From positions 1 through 64,000 of the forward strand of contig CALGIJ010000021.1 of assembly GCA_937915545.1 (NCBI GenBank): a DNA stretch of 64,000 nucleotides, in the 5' to 3' direction. A program made the translations under genes and the position numbers. Positions 1 to 8,083 of this stretch are shown here, one piece after another. The DNA comes from an uncultured Desulfobacterales bacterium. Lineage in GTDB: Bacteria > Desulfobacterota > Desulfobulbia > Desulfobulbales > Desulfocapsaceae. Position 1 is the stretch's first letter. Every line of letters begins with the position of its first letter. Under the pieces are notes generated by a model. It did no database searches. It was given only the letters and a program-made list of their open reading frames with translations, and was not told where the DNA came from.

Positions 1-294
1 AACATATTTCGAAAATTTCTTGCAAGTTATCTGCTGGAATTATTCAAGGAACCCTGTAGTGCGTCCCTCTGCTGCTGACAAACAAAAATCCACGCTAAGT
101 GGCAAACAGGAAACGGGAATGGGTTACCAAAAATAGAAACAGATGCACCCAAATTTGCCTTATCAAAAACAGTACTCCGGACAACCGGCATGATTTTCCT
201 CATTTCCGAACAAAACCGTTTGTAGCTTTTGTCAGCTTCTTCAGTTCGCCACTTATGCACCTATTATTTTGTGCTTTTCAACAATGTTTGCAAT

Positions 295-310
295 GGGCAC
301 GTTTCTTGCT
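295..310 (+). promoter_or_regulatory. sigma-54 (RpoN) -24/-12 promoter for the PEP-CTERM gene
   Basis: GGGCACGTTTCTTGCT matches the RpoN consensus TGGCACGNNNNTTGCW at every defined base except the first. The GG at 296-297 and GC at 308-309 have the required 10-nt spacing. It lies 85 bp before the ATG at 396. RpoN control of PEP-CTERM genes through the PrsK/PrsR two-component system is known in other bacteria. The activator site is not identified here, and no copy of the 18-bp palindrome found near 21.7 and 39 kb is present. Confidence 0.75.
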
Positions 311-395
311 TAGGGGTGTGTAAATGTTGCCTCAGCAGGACTGGGTTACTTTGACAAGGTGACTCAAGATTCAAAAACTCTGGGAGGAAATACAA

Positions 396-1151
396 ATGAA
401 TAAAATATTTATAGCAGGAGTAGCTTTGTTCACAGGACTCTGCAGCAGCGCTCATGCAGACACTGTAGTGGATTTAGAATTAGTTCTTGCAGTAGATGTA
501 TCTGGGAGTATAAGCACAGCAGAATTTTCGCTCCAGAAGAACGCCTATGTCAACGCGTTCCGTGACTCAAGCGTTATCTCTGCCATTCAGGCCGGGACGG
601 AAGGAAGCATCGCTGTAAACCTCGTCTACTGGTCTTCTTTCAATCAACAACAACAAAGCGGCTGGTACTTCGTCAATGATGCTACAACTGCAAATGCTTT
701 CGCAACATTCATAGATGGATGGGCTAGACCTTTCAGCGGCAATACAGGTGTTGGGGAAGCGTTATACTATTCAGCAGGCCTATTTGCAGGCAATGATTAT
801 TCAGGAACCGAAAACGTCATCGATCTTTCCGGAGATGGGCAGGACAATAGTGGTAACGCCTACTCAGCTGCCGGCGGACGGGATTACGCCTTGGCTAATG
901 GGGTTGATAAGATTAATGCATTAGCCATTCAGTCTCTTTCTCTTGTAACGTACTATGAGAATAATGTAATAGGTGGAACAGGGTCCTTTGCCTCGTTCGC
1001 AAGTGATTTTGACGATTTTGAGTTCGCGCTCAAAGGCAAGCTGGTTCGCGAAATTACTGGTGGCGAAGTGCCCGAACCGGCGACCATGCTGCTGCTCGGA
1101 TCCGGCCTTGCCGGCTTGGTTGGTGCCAGCAGACGAAGAAACAGGAAGTAA
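396..1151 (+). CDS. PEP-CTERM sorting domain protein with a vWA-like (DUF1194-type) domain
   Basis: This 251-aa exported protein starts at ATG 396, 8 nt after a GGAGG ribosome binding site. A signal peptide (residues 1-21, ending SSAHA) leads into a von Willebrand A-like domain whose DxSxS metal-site motif is DVSGS at 34-38, as in DUF1194 proteins. The last 27 residues are a PEP-CTERM tag: VPEPAT, a hydrophobic stretch, then RRRNRK. In this family the tag directs processing by an exosortase/archaeosortase-type enzyme and delivery to the envelope or extracellular matrix; no exosortase is in the window. A sigma-54 promoter lies upstream. Base composition is clearly more AT-rich than the downstream genes, suggesting a different origin. 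The specific ligand is unknown. Confidence 0.85.
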   Translation: MNKIFIAGVALFTGLCSSAHADTVVDLELVLAVDVSGSISTAEFSLQKNAYVNAFRDSSVISAIQAGTEGSIAVNLVYWSSFNQQQQSGWYFVNDATTANAFATFIDGWARPFSGNTGVGEALYYSAGLFAGNDYSGTENVIDLSGDGQDNSGNAYSAAGGRDYALANGVDKINALAIQSLSLVTYYENNVIGGTGSFASFASDFDDFEFALKGKLVREITGGEVPEPATMLLLGSGLAGLVGASRRRNRK

Positions 1152-1177
1152 TATCCTGTCGACGAACGATAGATAAC

Positions 1178-1212
1178 AACAAAGGGCTACCCATTGAGGG
1201 TAGTCCTTTGTT
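1178..1212. terminator. Strong bidirectional hairpin terminator
   Basis: A 15-bp stem (1178-1192 with 1198-1212, one G-U pair) closes a 5-nt loop. The arms begin AACAAAGGG and end CCTTTGTT, so the structure has A/T-rich flanks on both sides. It follows the PEP-CTERM gene by 26 bp and faces the gene relics on the other strand, so it could stop transcription from both sides. Confidence 0.8.
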
Positions 1213-1238
1213 ATTGAAGTGTTTCATTGTCGACCAAC

Positions 1239-1322
1239 TTATTCCGCCCTGAGCGACTCGACCGAGTCGAGCCGGGCGGCCCGGTTTGCCGGCAGCACCC
1301 CGGCCAGCAGACCGATGATCAT
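1239..1322 (-). pseudogene. C-terminal remnant of a MacB/FtsX-type ABC transporter permease
   Basis: The last 27 codons before TAA read GLLAGVLPANRAARLDSVES and then LRAE. This is the characteristic final helix and tail (G-L-x-P-x-R-x-A-x-L-D-P-V-E-A-L-R) of MacB/FtsX family permeases. Nothing upstream in any frame continues the permease, so only the extreme 3' end survives. It ends inside the relic at 1333-1611. Confidence 0.6.
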
Positions 1323-1332
1323 AGAAGTAGCT

Positions 1333-1611
1333 CTACCCATGACAAGTGTAACCTGACTTGATTTCATCCGCCCCGAACACCCCTTTATCGCAGTAATCAA
1401 TCGCTTCGACAACCTCCTCACACTGCTTTGTCATAAAATCCCCTTTCCATACCGGCCATACGCATGTCTCGCCGTTGACCGACTTGGCGAGAGTGCCGGC
1501 CGCTTTGTTGCCCCGCTATAAATCACTTCCTGCCCCCAAACCATGCACACCATAGTCGATCAGCTCAATGATCCGGTGGAAATGCTCCGGTCCGTCGCCT
1601 TGCCATAGCAC
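1333..1611 (-). pseudogene. Unidentified gene relic with an in-frame TAG
   Basis: One reading frame of 93 codons runs from 1611 to a TAG at 1333-1335, with a single internal TAG at 1516-1518. The stretch before it contains EHFHRIIELIDYGVHGLGAG. After it come NGETCVWPVWKGDF and a Cys-rich end (CEEVVEAIDYCDKG, GYTCHG). Composition is protein-like on both sides of the stop, which suggests a decayed gene fragment. A 33-aa ORF could also start at ATG 1434 within it. Family not recognised. Confidence 0.35.
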
Positions 1612-1928
1612 CTAGCGACACCGACACTGCAGGACTGGGGCAGGCAGTGCACAGAGCTGGAACAGTGGCCGCCCTCGCCGGAAAATTCCTAACCATACCG
1701 CCTATATTCTTTCTCCACGACTAACACATAGACTACTTGCCAAAGCCCTCGCGAACGAGTAGCCTTCTATTGAGCATCACCTGAACCCCGGCGGCGGGCG
1801 CAACCGCCGACTCGCCCGCCATCCTTGCCATGAGGGCGAAGGAGGCGCCGCACCACCGGGAATCCTCATCGTGTTCAGCTCAGGAGGCCGGCTTTTCCCC
1901 CTATCCTCTGCCCTTACCATGACTCCCT
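1612..1928. other. Non-coding gap with one hairpin
   Basis: No supported gene is visible. The only structure is an 8-bp perfect inverted repeat, GGCGGGCG (1793-1800) and CGCCCGCC (1813-1820), with a 12-nt loop. It lies about 110 bp before the next gene. No convincing sigma-70 or sigma-54 promoter was found for that gene. Confidence 0.5.
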
Positions 1929-4343
1929 ATGGCAATGAACATCGATAAGGAACGGCAGCAGAAGGCCCTCAGCGTCACCCGCGACCTGATCCACTCCGGG
2001 GAGAGCCAGCGCCGCCAGATGAGGCTTGAGCGAGGTATCACCGACCTGCGCAACCACCGCTTTCAGATCCTCCACAACAGCGAGTTCGTCGATGCCCTGA
2101 TCGACTATCTGCAAGGCGAATACCAGGACAAACCCACCGACGCCATCCGCGGCATCCTCGAAAAGATCGGCGCCAGCGCATGCTCCACCGACAAGGAACT
2201 GCGCGAGCGAGCGGTCTTCATCCTCTCGGTGGTCGCCGAGAAAATCCTCCAGTCAAGCGATTACCTGGAGTTCCTCGAACTCGTCTCCCTTCATCTGGTC
2301 AACTGGCTGCAGAACGAGACCGAATACCTGGCCGGCTTCCATTTCATCTGCCTGCAGCTGCAGAGCATGCTCCAGAACATGCTGCGCCTCGGGCTGTGGT
2401 ACCAGGCCGAGAACCTCATCATCATCCTCTCGCAGATCCAGAAAGGGGTCATCACCAAGCCGGAGATCATGCGCAAGGTCATCTGCCAGATCCACGCCGA
2501 CCTCGCCGACGAGGATTTTCTGCGCAAACTCGTCGATGTCGTCCTCGACGACAAGGAAGACCGCCGCGACATCGCCCAGTGCCTGCTCACCCAGTTCGGC
2601 AGCAAGGCCGCCGCGGTGCTGGTCCAGGCCCTCATCGACTGCCCGGACAAGGAAAAACGCTACAACCTGATCGAATTCATCCCCAACGCCGGCAAGGCGG
2701 TGGTGCCCATCTGCGACTACTGCCTCAAGCAGGACCCGCCCTGGTACGTCATCCGCAACCTGATCATCATCATCTCCCGCCTTGGCGACCAGAGCCTCTA
2801 CGACATGGTGCGACCGCACCTCGCCCACAAGGACATCCGCGTACAGATGCAGATCCTCAACTGCATCACCAGGCTGGGCGGCGCCAATATGCGCGACCGG
2901 CTCATCGAGGCGCTGAATGTGGTCAGCGACGAGCTCAAGCCGCAGGTGGTGATGCAACTCGGCAACCTCGGCGGCCGCGAGGTCGGTAAGGCCCTCTGCC
3001 AGCTCCTCGAAACTCGCGACCGCTTCGCTGTCCATGTCCGCGACGAGTTGCTGATCACCATTTTCAACAAGATCAAGTTCGAGCCCACCCCGAGCACCCT
3101 CAAGGCGGTGAAAGGTTTCGTCACCCAGCGCCGGCAGCAGGTCGACGAGGGCGACAGGGTGCTGCTCGCCGCCCAGGACGCCTTGATGAGCATCGAGCTC
3201 AAGCTGTCGCCAGGGGCGGAGGCCATCCCTGCCCAGCCCCAGCCGCCAGCCCCCACGGCCGCCGACCTCCTGGTCGTCCCGGTGGCCACCGAAGAGGAGT
3301 TCGACCAGCTCCTGCGGGAAAAGATGGCGGCCATCATCAACGCCAAGAAACGTCACCCGGCGGTCGTCCCCGCCCCCGCTGGCGACGAGCCCGCCACCAC
3401 CGCCAAAGCGCAAGGTCCCAAGCCCCCGCCTGCCAGCAAGAAAGCCCTCAAAACCCACCCCGCCCAGCAGGCTCTTCAGGCGGCCCAGGCGGCGAGCCAC
3501 CCGGCGCAGCAGGCGTCGACGCAACGCCACCACCCGGCAGAGCGCCCCTTCCCGGCCGACAACCCTTTCGAGGAAGAGGGGGACAGCCCGGAGATGAACC
3601 GCCACCGCCAGGTATGGGAAAAGTTCTACGCCATCCTCGACGACGAAGAGCGCCGGGCCTTCCGCGGCGCCCTCAAGTTCCGTCGCTACCAGCCGGGGGA
3701 GATGGTCATGGCCCGCGGCAACCTCCAGCCCTCGCTCCACCTCTTCGACACCGGCACGGTGCGCCTGGCACGGAACAAGGCCGGTGAGGAGTCCGCCTTC
3801 ATCGACCTCAACGGCGGCGACATGATCGGCAGCGATATCTTCCTCTCCGGGGAGCCCTGGAACCTCTCGCTCTACGCCGGCAAGGAGCTGACCGCCCACG
3901 TGTACAACCTCGAGAACCTCCTCGAGACCCACCTCGGCCTCCCCGAGCTCGCCGAGAAGGTGCTCGGCTACTGCGCCTGCCACGACATCCTCCCGGGGAT
4001 GCTCAAGATCGCCGACCACCCCGAGGACATGGTCAGCGAGAGAGCCCGGCTGCACGGGCCCCAAGGCGACAAGGAGGAGGCGATGATCCTGCACAAACTG
4101 CCGGCCGGCCTGAGCGCGCTCCTTCCCGTGGCCGCAACCGGCAAGCTCGACAGGATGCTGCGCCAGCGGTTCGACCTTACCCTCAGCCTGCCCTCGGGGG
4201 CGTCACCGGTGGTCAGGGCAACCGTCATCGGTGTGGTGCGCACCCTGGCCGAGCCGAACCGGGCCACGGTGTTCCTGCAATTCCAAGAGCCGCTGCAGGA
4301 CAGCCGCTATCTCTGCCGGGAGATTGCCTACAACCATTCATAA
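1929..4343 (+). CDS. HEAT-repeat protein with cyclic-nucleotide-binding-like domain
   Basis: This 804-aa, probably cytoplasmic protein has three parts. Residues 1 to about 420 are helical repeats of HEAT/ARM character. About 425-545 is a low-complexity Ala/Pro/Gln/Lys linker. About 560-690 is a cNMP-binding-like domain (FRRYQPGEMVMARGN, then a GTVRLARN strand pair and a GDMIG turn, as in CAP-type beta-rolls). The final ~100 residues form a beta-rich segment that could be PilZ-like but lacks clear RxxxR and D/NxSxxG motifs. It is the first gene of a three-gene operon ending in an HD-GYP protein, so a nucleotide second-messenger role is likely. There is no clear ribosome binding site, and the third codon is an alternative ATG. 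Confidence 0.75.
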   Translation: MAMNIDKERQQKALSVTRDLIHSGESQRRQMRLERGITDLRNHRFQILHNSEFVDALIDYLQGEYQDKPTDAIRGILEKIGASACSTDKELRERAVFILSVVAEKILQSSDYLEFLELVSLHLVNWLQNETEYLAGFHFICLQLQSMLQNMLRLGLWYQAENLIIILSQIQKGVITKPEIMRKVICQIHADLADEDFLRKLVDVVLDDKEDRRDIAQCLLTQFGSKAAAVLVQALIDCPDKEKRYNLIEFIPNAGKAVVPICDYCLKQDPPWYVIRNLIIIISRLGDQSLYDMVRPHLAHKDIRVQMQILNCITRLGGANMRDRLIEALNVVSDELKPQVVMQLGNLGGREVGKALCQLLETRDRFAVHVRDELLITIFNKIKFEPTPSTLKAVKGFVTQRRQQVDEGDRVLLAAQDALMSIELKLSPGAEAIPAQPQPPAPTAADLLVVPVATEEEFDQLLREKMAAIINAKKRHPAVVPAPAGDEPATTAKAQGPKPPPASKKALKTHPAQQALQAAQAASHPAQQASTQRHHPAERPFPADNPFEEEGDSPEMNRHRQVWEKFYAILDDEERRAFRGALKFRRYQPGEMVMARGNLQPSLHLFDTGTVRLARNKAGEESAFIDLNGGDMIGSDIFLSGEPWNLSLYAGKELTAHVYNLENLLETHLGLPELAEKVLGYCACHDILPGMLKIADHPEDMVSERARLHGPQGDKEEAMILHKLPAGLSALLPVAATGKLDRMLRQRFDLTLSLPSGASPVVRATVIGVVRTLAEPNRATVFLQFQEPLQDSRYLCREIAYNHS

Positions 4344-4421
4344 GCCTCGGCTGGCCCGGGATAAAAGCGCCGCCCGCCCCCCAGGACCACCCGCGACCGC
4401 CACTTCGCCAGACATACCGAG

Positions 4422-6359
4422 ATGAGCGACCAACACCCCCCGCCAGAAAGAGAGCAGCCGCGACTGCCCCGCAAGGTGGCGCTGGCGTACCTCGAGGCCT
4501 TTCATCGCATCGTCAAGATCGGCTCCTACTACCCCGAGGGCCATGTCGCCCTCGACCGGGCCGCCCAGCTCTTCCAGCACAGCCTGCATGGTGTCACCGA
4601 GGCGCGGAAATCGGCGGTGGTCGAGATCAGGGGCATGTCGTTCACCATCGAAGACCAGGAAATCCCCGCCACCACCCCGGCGCTGACCGAGCTGGCCACC
4701 CTCCTCGACGACCTCGGCATCGGCCGGGTGGAGATCGAACGCGCCGTCCCCCTCAAGGACGTACTGCAGCTGGTGCGCACCCTCCTCCTGCAGCGCGCCC
4801 AGCTGCAGGGCGCCAAAGAGTTCACCAAGGTCAAGATCGACGATCTCCCCCAGTCGATCCGCATCGTCTCGCGGGAGTTTCTCATCGATGAGGCGGCCAT
4901 CGTCGTCGAACGCGGCAGCGACGACGGCCAGAACCTCGACACCGTCTTCCAGGCCCTCGAGAAACAGGGCCTCAACCGTCGCCAGCTCGCCCAGTGTCGC
5001 AAGCTCCTGGACCTCCTCGCGCAGCGCTTCACCGCCCAGCCGCTGCGCGCCAAAGGCCTGCCGGCGGTGGGCTGGAGCGATGTCGGCAAGCTCCTCGCCC
5101 GGGTGGCCAGCGGCGCTCTGCAGACCGGCGAGGGTGGAGGCCGCGCGGTCTCCCATAACGACCTCGAAGCCCTGTCGACCATCTTCAACGGCCTGCAGGA
5201 AGAGGTCGACGATCAGGAATCGCGCGACACCATCAACCTCCTCGTCTCGGTGTTCAATCGCGGCCACCTCGTCAAGAAGCCGAGCGCCACCGCCGAAGGT
5301 GCCGCCCGTAAAGGCCTGCGCCCCGGGGACATGAGCACCGACATGACCATCGCCGACATCCACGCCTTCGTCCGCGAGCATGGCGTGGCAGGAGGGGCCG
5401 CGGCCACCGTTCCGCAGCTCGACCGCTGCGACGAACTGGCCATCGTCGTGCAGCTGCTGCGCCTGAGCAGCGAGGACGAGGCGGTCGGCGATGCGCGGCG
5501 CAGCCTGCGCGACCTCCTCAGCACCTCGCTTCCCCCGCGCATGGTGGACGTCCTCATCAAAGGAATCCTCGACCTCGCCGAGCCCCCCGAGGTGCCGCAC
5601 CTGCAGCAGACGGTCGCCGATATCGCCCAGCAGCTGCGCAGCTCGGAGTCTTTCTCTTCCCTGCCCTTCCTGGTCATGCTCTGCCGTCGCCTGCCGACGG
5701 AGGCCATCGCCCGGCTGTGGGCGACGATCGTCAACGAGATGCTCCTCGTCGGTCGCAGCGCCGAGCAGCGCCAGCTCTTCGCCGAGCTGGCACGCCTGGT
5801 CGCCGCCGTTCCCGTCGCCTCCATCCGCGAGGAGTTGCTGCAGCTCGAGGAAATGGCCGCCGTCAAAGGACGCCGCATCGCCGCCGACATCTTCGACAGC
5901 GAGGTCAAGGAGGCCTACCCGGTCTATGCCGCCCTGCTGCGCACCTCGACGAAAACCGCCATCGCCGCCCGGCTGCTGCACAGCCTCGGCGCCACCTCGC
6001 CCGACTGGTTCATCGCCGCCCTGGCGCCACTCCTCGACCCCTCCCGGCAGGAGCACCTGCAACTCCTCCACGCCTATCTCCAGGCGGCGCCGCGGGGACA
6101 GTTCCCCACGCCCCTGCGCATCCTCGCCGGCCAGGTGGTGGTGGAGCGGCTGCCCCAGATCGACGAGGCGGCGCGGACCGAACCCTGGCTGGCGGCGACC
6201 ATCGAGGCCACCCGGGAGCTCCAGGTGGAGGGCACCCGCGAGCTGCTCGAGAGGATCGTCTCCGAAAAGAAAATGGTCGTCGTCCCGCGCTGGCCGGCCG
6301 CCTGCCGGCAGGCGGCCGCGCAGACCCTTCCCCGCCTGAAACGCAAACCGCTGGGCTGA
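4422..6359 (+). CDS. Helical (HEAT-like) protein of unknown function in an HD-GYP operon
   Basis: This 645-aa protein has no membrane segment. The N-terminal ~115 residues (IGSYYPEGHVALDRAAQLFQ, later FTIEDQEIPATTP and LGIGRVEI) resemble in pattern the N-terminus of the next gene product, suggesting a shared module. The remainder is almost entirely amphipathic helices, consistent with a HEAT/ARM scaffold, but no named domain is evident. It starts 78 bp after the HEAT/cNMP gene and ends 4 bp before the HD-GYP gene, so the three are probably co-transcribed. A role as scaffold or regulator of the phosphodiesterase is an inference from position. Confidence 0.7.
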   Translation: MSDQHPPPEREQPRLPRKVALAYLEAFHRIVKIGSYYPEGHVALDRAAQLFQHSLHGVTEARKSAVVEIRGMSFTIEDQEIPATTPALTELATLLDDLGIGRVEIERAVPLKDVLQLVRTLLLQRAQLQGAKEFTKVKIDDLPQSIRIVSREFLIDEAAIVVERGSDDGQNLDTVFQALEKQGLNRRQLAQCRKLLDLLAQRFTAQPLRAKGLPAVGWSDVGKLLARVASGALQTGEGGGRAVSHNDLEALSTIFNGLQEEVDDQESRDTINLLVSVFNRGHLVKKPSATAEGAARKGLRPGDMSTDMTIADIHAFVREHGVAGGAAATVPQLDRCDELAIVVQLLRLSSEDEAVGDARRSLRDLLSTSLPPRMVDVLIKGILDLAEPPEVPHLQQTVADIAQQLRSSESFSSLPFLVMLCRRLPTEAIARLWATIVNEMLLVGRSAEQRQLFAELARLVAAVPVASIREELLQLEEMAAVKGRRIAADIFDSEVKEAYPVYAALLRTSTKTAIAARLLHSLGATSPDWFIAALAPLLDPSRQEHLQLLHAYLQAAPRGQFPTPLRILAGQVVVERLPQIDEAARTEPWLAATIEATRELQVEGTRELLERIVSEKKMVVVPRWPAACRQAAAQTLPRLKRKPLG

Positions 6360-6363
6360 GCCG

Positions 6364-7743
6364 ATGGACAACCCCGTCAACGACATCATCATCCTCCTCT
6401 GCAAGGGCATCGCCCATCGCAGGCTCTATTTTTCCGGGCACCCCAAGGTCCGCAACTACGCCACGACCTTCGTCGCCCGCCTGCAGGAGTATTTCCGCGT
6501 CAGCCGCCGCAAGGAGTTCTTCATCGGCGTCGTCGACGGCCACTTCATCTTCGACGGCCAGCGCCTCTTCGGCCCCACCGTGGTCGGCCGCCAGCTCATC
6601 GCCTTCATGGAGCTGCTGCGCTGCGGCGGCATCTCTTTCGACGAGAAAGTCACCGTCGACACGGTGAGCCGGCTGATGGACCTCGTCGACAGCCAGAAGA
6701 CCAAGCTGGACAGTCTCGCCGATGCCCGGGAGCTCTTTAAAAAGAACGGCATCGAGACCATCAGCCTCGCCGGCCACTACGACCAGCAGCCGAGCGTCGG
6801 CCGCGGCGAGGGCAAAAAAGCCTGGGAGGGCGAGGAGACCGGCGGCTTCCTGCAGTCGCCGACGCTCATCTACCAGGCGGTGTTCGACGTGGTCACCCGC
6901 GCCCATGGCGACGCCGCCGGCGACCGCGAGCTCGACATCGATAGCGCCCGCTCGGTGAGCGAGTTCATGCTGCGCTTCACCCAGACCAACTTCGCCGACG
7001 TCATGCAGTACATCCACTACCCGGATTACGACAGTTACACCGTCGGCCATTCGGTGCGCGTCAGCTCCCTCGCCGTCTACATGGGCATGCAGCTCTCCTG
7101 GCCCGAGGAGGAGATCATGTCGCTGGCCACGGCGGCCATCCTCCACGACGTCGGCAAGAGCAAGATCGACGCCGAGATCCTCTACAAGACCGACGCGCTC
7201 ACTACCGAGGAATACCGACTCATCCAGAACCACCCCCGGCTCGGCGCCGAACTGCTCCTTTCCCAGCAGGACACCACCGCCATCGACGTGGCCGCCTCCT
7301 GGGGCCACCACCAGCGCCATGACGGCCGCGGCTACCCCAGCCGCCCCGCCTGGCTCCAGCCCAGCCCGGTCATCGACCTGCTGCAGATCATCGACGTCTT
7401 CGAGGCCCTCACCGCCGTGCGCCCCTACAAGATCGCCCTCACCCCGCAGCAGGCTTTCTCGATCATGATCAACGATCACGGCGCCTTCGATCCGGCACTG
7501 CTCGCCCTGTTCATCAGCCGCATCGGCATCTACCCGCCGGGAACTTACGTGCAGCTGTCCAACGGCGCCATCGCCATGGTCCATGCCATCGGCAACCGCC
7601 TCGACCGCCCGCGAGTGCGCATCGTCAAGACCGAGAGCGGCGCCGTGCTCGGAAAGGACCAGCAGCGCGAGCTCGACCTCGGTCGCATCGCCCCGGAGAG
7701 CCTCTACATCACCCGCCTGCTGCTCTCCTATCTCGAAGAATGA
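6364..7743 (+). CDS. HD-GYP domain protein, probable cyclic-di-GMP phosphodiesterase
   Basis: This is a 459-aa cytoplasmic protein. The N-terminal ~120 residues (LYFSGHPKVRNYATTFVARL, HFIFDGQRLFGP) are the same kind of module as in the preceding gene. The C-terminal half is an HD-GYP domain: GHSVRVSSLAVYMG, then LHDVGKSKID with the HD pair near residue 261, then GHHQRHDGRGYP near 315. The metal-binding and GYP residues are present, so hydrolysis of c-di-GMP (or cGAMP) is plausible. About 65 residues with no recognised domain follow. It is the last gene of the operon; the next 340 bp are non-coding and contain a large hairpin. Confidence 0.88.
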   Translation: MDNPVNDIIILLCKGIAHRRLYFSGHPKVRNYATTFVARLQEYFRVSRRKEFFIGVVDGHFIFDGQRLFGPTVVGRQLIAFMELLRCGGISFDEKVTVDTVSRLMDLVDSQKTKLDSLADARELFKKNGIETISLAGHYDQQPSVGRGEGKKAWEGEETGGFLQSPTLIYQAVFDVVTRAHGDAAGDRELDIDSARSVSEFMLRFTQTNFADVMQYIHYPDYDSYTVGHSVRVSSLAVYMGMQLSWPEEEIMSLATAAILHDVGKSKIDAEILYKTDALTTEEYRLIQNHPRLGAELLLSQQDTTAIDVAASWGHHQRHDGRGYPSRPAWLQPSPVIDLLQIIDVFEALTAVRPYKIALTPQQAFSIMINDHGAFDPALLALFISRIGIYPPGTYVQLSNGAIAMVHAIGNRLDRPRVRIVKTESGAVLGKDQQRELDLGRIAPESLYITRLLLSYLEE

Positions 7744-7870
7744 CCACCCGGCGGGGCCCTGCCTGCGTCCCCCTCCGTTCGGCCGGCCACGGTCTCGCCC
7801 CCGCCCCGGCCTCTTCCACCAGCTGCCCCCCAGGCTGCTCCGCTCAACCTGACTTCACCCAACGACAATG

Positions 7871-7916
7871 ACTGTAAACTCCGGTAGGCATAAGACTGCC
7901 TACTGGAGTTTACAGT
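7871..7916. repeat. 20-bp-stem inverted repeat in the gap between operons
   Basis: ACTGTAAACTCCGGTAGGCA (7871-7890) pairs with 7897-7916 over all 20 positions with one G-U, around the 6-nt loop TAAGAC. It sits in the 340-bp gap after the HD-GYP gene and 168 bp before the transporter gene. No T-run follows, so it is not a standard intrinsic terminator. The rest of the gap holds a small GGCAT/ATGCC dyad near 8027-8039 and no gene. Confidence 0.7.
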
Positions 7917-8083
7917 TATGACAACAGCAGGGCCACCACCAGCCCACTGCCATAGGCCGAGCCCCATTATTCCGGCATGTTGCAGGAGGCACTACATTTG
8001 GCACAATTTTTGATTGTTTACGGGCATCCCATGCCATTCGGCACAACGTATTTCACCCCTCAACCCTCACTCAAGGAGCAACA

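Noticed and set aside
27..323. Small frames on both strands upstream of the PEP-CTERM gene
   Set aside because: They overlap each other and the sigma-54 promoter, and none has a ribosome binding site or recognisable motif.
7999..8014. TGGCACAATTTTTGAT upstream of the transporter gene as a sigma-54 promoter
   Set aside because: The -24 element is perfect but the -12 dinucleotide is GA instead of the nearly invariant GC, so it was not called.
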